Made by a program: the position numbers and the translations under genes. This document shows, piece by piece, positions 5,780 through 6,034 of a stretch of DNA of 6,034 nt. Within the stretch, counting starts at the first letter, position 1. The number at the start of each line of letters is the position of its first letter. The notes below the pieces were generated by a model. That model was not told the origin of the DNA and ran no database searches. It saw only the letters and a list, made by a program, of their open reading frames with translations. The stretch is from an uncultured Saprospiraceae bacterium (GTDB lineage: Bacteria; Bacteroidota; Bacteroidia; Chitinophagales; Saprospiraceae), in NCBI GenBank assembly GCA_937959095.1, contig CALGLY010000753.1, positions 1 to 6,034 of the forward strand, in the 5' to 3' direction.

Positions 5780-6034
5780 TCATCGCTGATTTTCAATCAA
5801 GCACCTAAATTGATTTATAAAAAAATCTAAATAATAGACTTCATAATTTTCAAAGCCTCGCCCCCAAATCATTTTCACTTTATCCACTTCTCCCACTTGT
5901 AGTCGCTTCACATTGGAAGCACTCAAAGGGTATTGTACATTATATATATAAAGCCCTTGTTCTTCATTATATTCTCCGAAGGAAGATTCCCGTGCGACTA
6001 GGCGCACCGTATTTCCATTCATCAATTCGATATA
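5780..6034 (-). CDS. Unrecognised protein, C-terminal part (5' end outside window)
   Basis: The frame is open from the right edge to TGA at 5782-5780, giving 84 residues that begin YIELMNGNTVRLVARE. The in-frame TTG at 6025 is unlikely to be a start because coding-like sequence continues upstream. The piece looks like alternating beta strands with a final amphipathic stretch: GLYIYNVQYPLSASNVKRLQVGEVDKVKMIWGRGFENYEVYYLDFFINQFRCLIENQR. The order 'NG..V.L... Y.V.YPLS..N...L....V..V...W..GFE.Y.VY..DFF.NQ..CL' reminds me of C-terminal domains of hypothetical Bacteroidota proteins, but I cannot name a family or function. It runs in the same direction as miaE, 121 bases upstream of it, with a palindrome and AT-rich repeats between, so co-transcription is open. 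Confidence 0.6.
   Translation of the reverse strand, partial: YIELMNGNTVRLVARESSFGEYNEEQGLYIYNVQYPLSASNVKRLQVGEVDKVKMIWGRGFENYEVYYLDFFINQFRCLIENQR

Noticed and set aside
1..6034. CRISPR array, tRNA, rRNA, transposase or toxin-antitoxin pair
   Set aside because: No regularly spaced repeats, no cloverleaf or rRNA core sequence, and no recognisable transposase, toxin or antitoxin was found on either strand.

Overview
The window looks like chromosomal DNA of a low-GC Bacteroidota bacterium, possibly a relative of the Saprospiria or Cytophagia (inference). Three things point that way. The best promoter matches the Bacteroidota sigma-A form (TTG, 17 bases, TAnnTTTG). Start codons have A-rich or no Shine-Dalgarno leaders. 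The protein set (M42 peptidase, UbiA-like membrane protein, lipoprotein with a WHy domain, YfiT-like DinB protein, MiaE) also fits. There is no phage, plasmid, transposase, CRISPR or RNA gene that I can recognise.

Layout. Bases 2-298 (+) are the C-terminal end of a LysE-family exporter cut by the window edge. A small hairpin (325-360) separates it from a convergent broken gene (1127-392, -). That gene keeps the lipoprotein signal, the GEATHG motif and the C-terminal beta-sandwich domain of an erythromycin-esterase-like protein, but has lost the middle of the catalytic domain and is out of frame at the junction. About 395 gene-free bases follow, with a good promoter at 1411-1438. Next on the plus strand come an M42 metalloaminopeptidase (1524-2603), a long palindrome, and a UbiA-like multi-pass membrane protein (2680-3543).

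From 3540 to the right edge everything is on the minus strand. Read in its own direction the order is: C-terminus of an unrecognised protein (6034-5780), a long palindrome, miaE (5658-5038), a YfiT-like DinB protein (4981-4433), a HIT-family protein (4436-3996) and a WHy-domain lipoprotein (3992-3540). The last three are packed with a 4-base overlap and a 3-base gap, so they are probably one transcript, perhaps starting with miaE. The operon ends with its stop codon overlapping the stop of the UbiA-like gene from the other strand. Its members have no single shared pathway: tRNA A37 hydroxylation, possible thiol-transferase chemistry, nucleotide hydrolysis and an envelope lipoprotein.

The least ordinary signals are non-coding. 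Two long palindromes, each within a few bases of a start codon, share the same frame (AGGG end, variable block, GCA, A-rich run with AAATAA, loop, mirror image), and their variable blocks differ in a way that keeps the pairing. Two consecutive minus-strand genes also carry the same AATGGAGAATT sequence right after their TGA stops. The rest is ordinary housekeeping or accessory sequence, and I see no convincing new multi-gene system.
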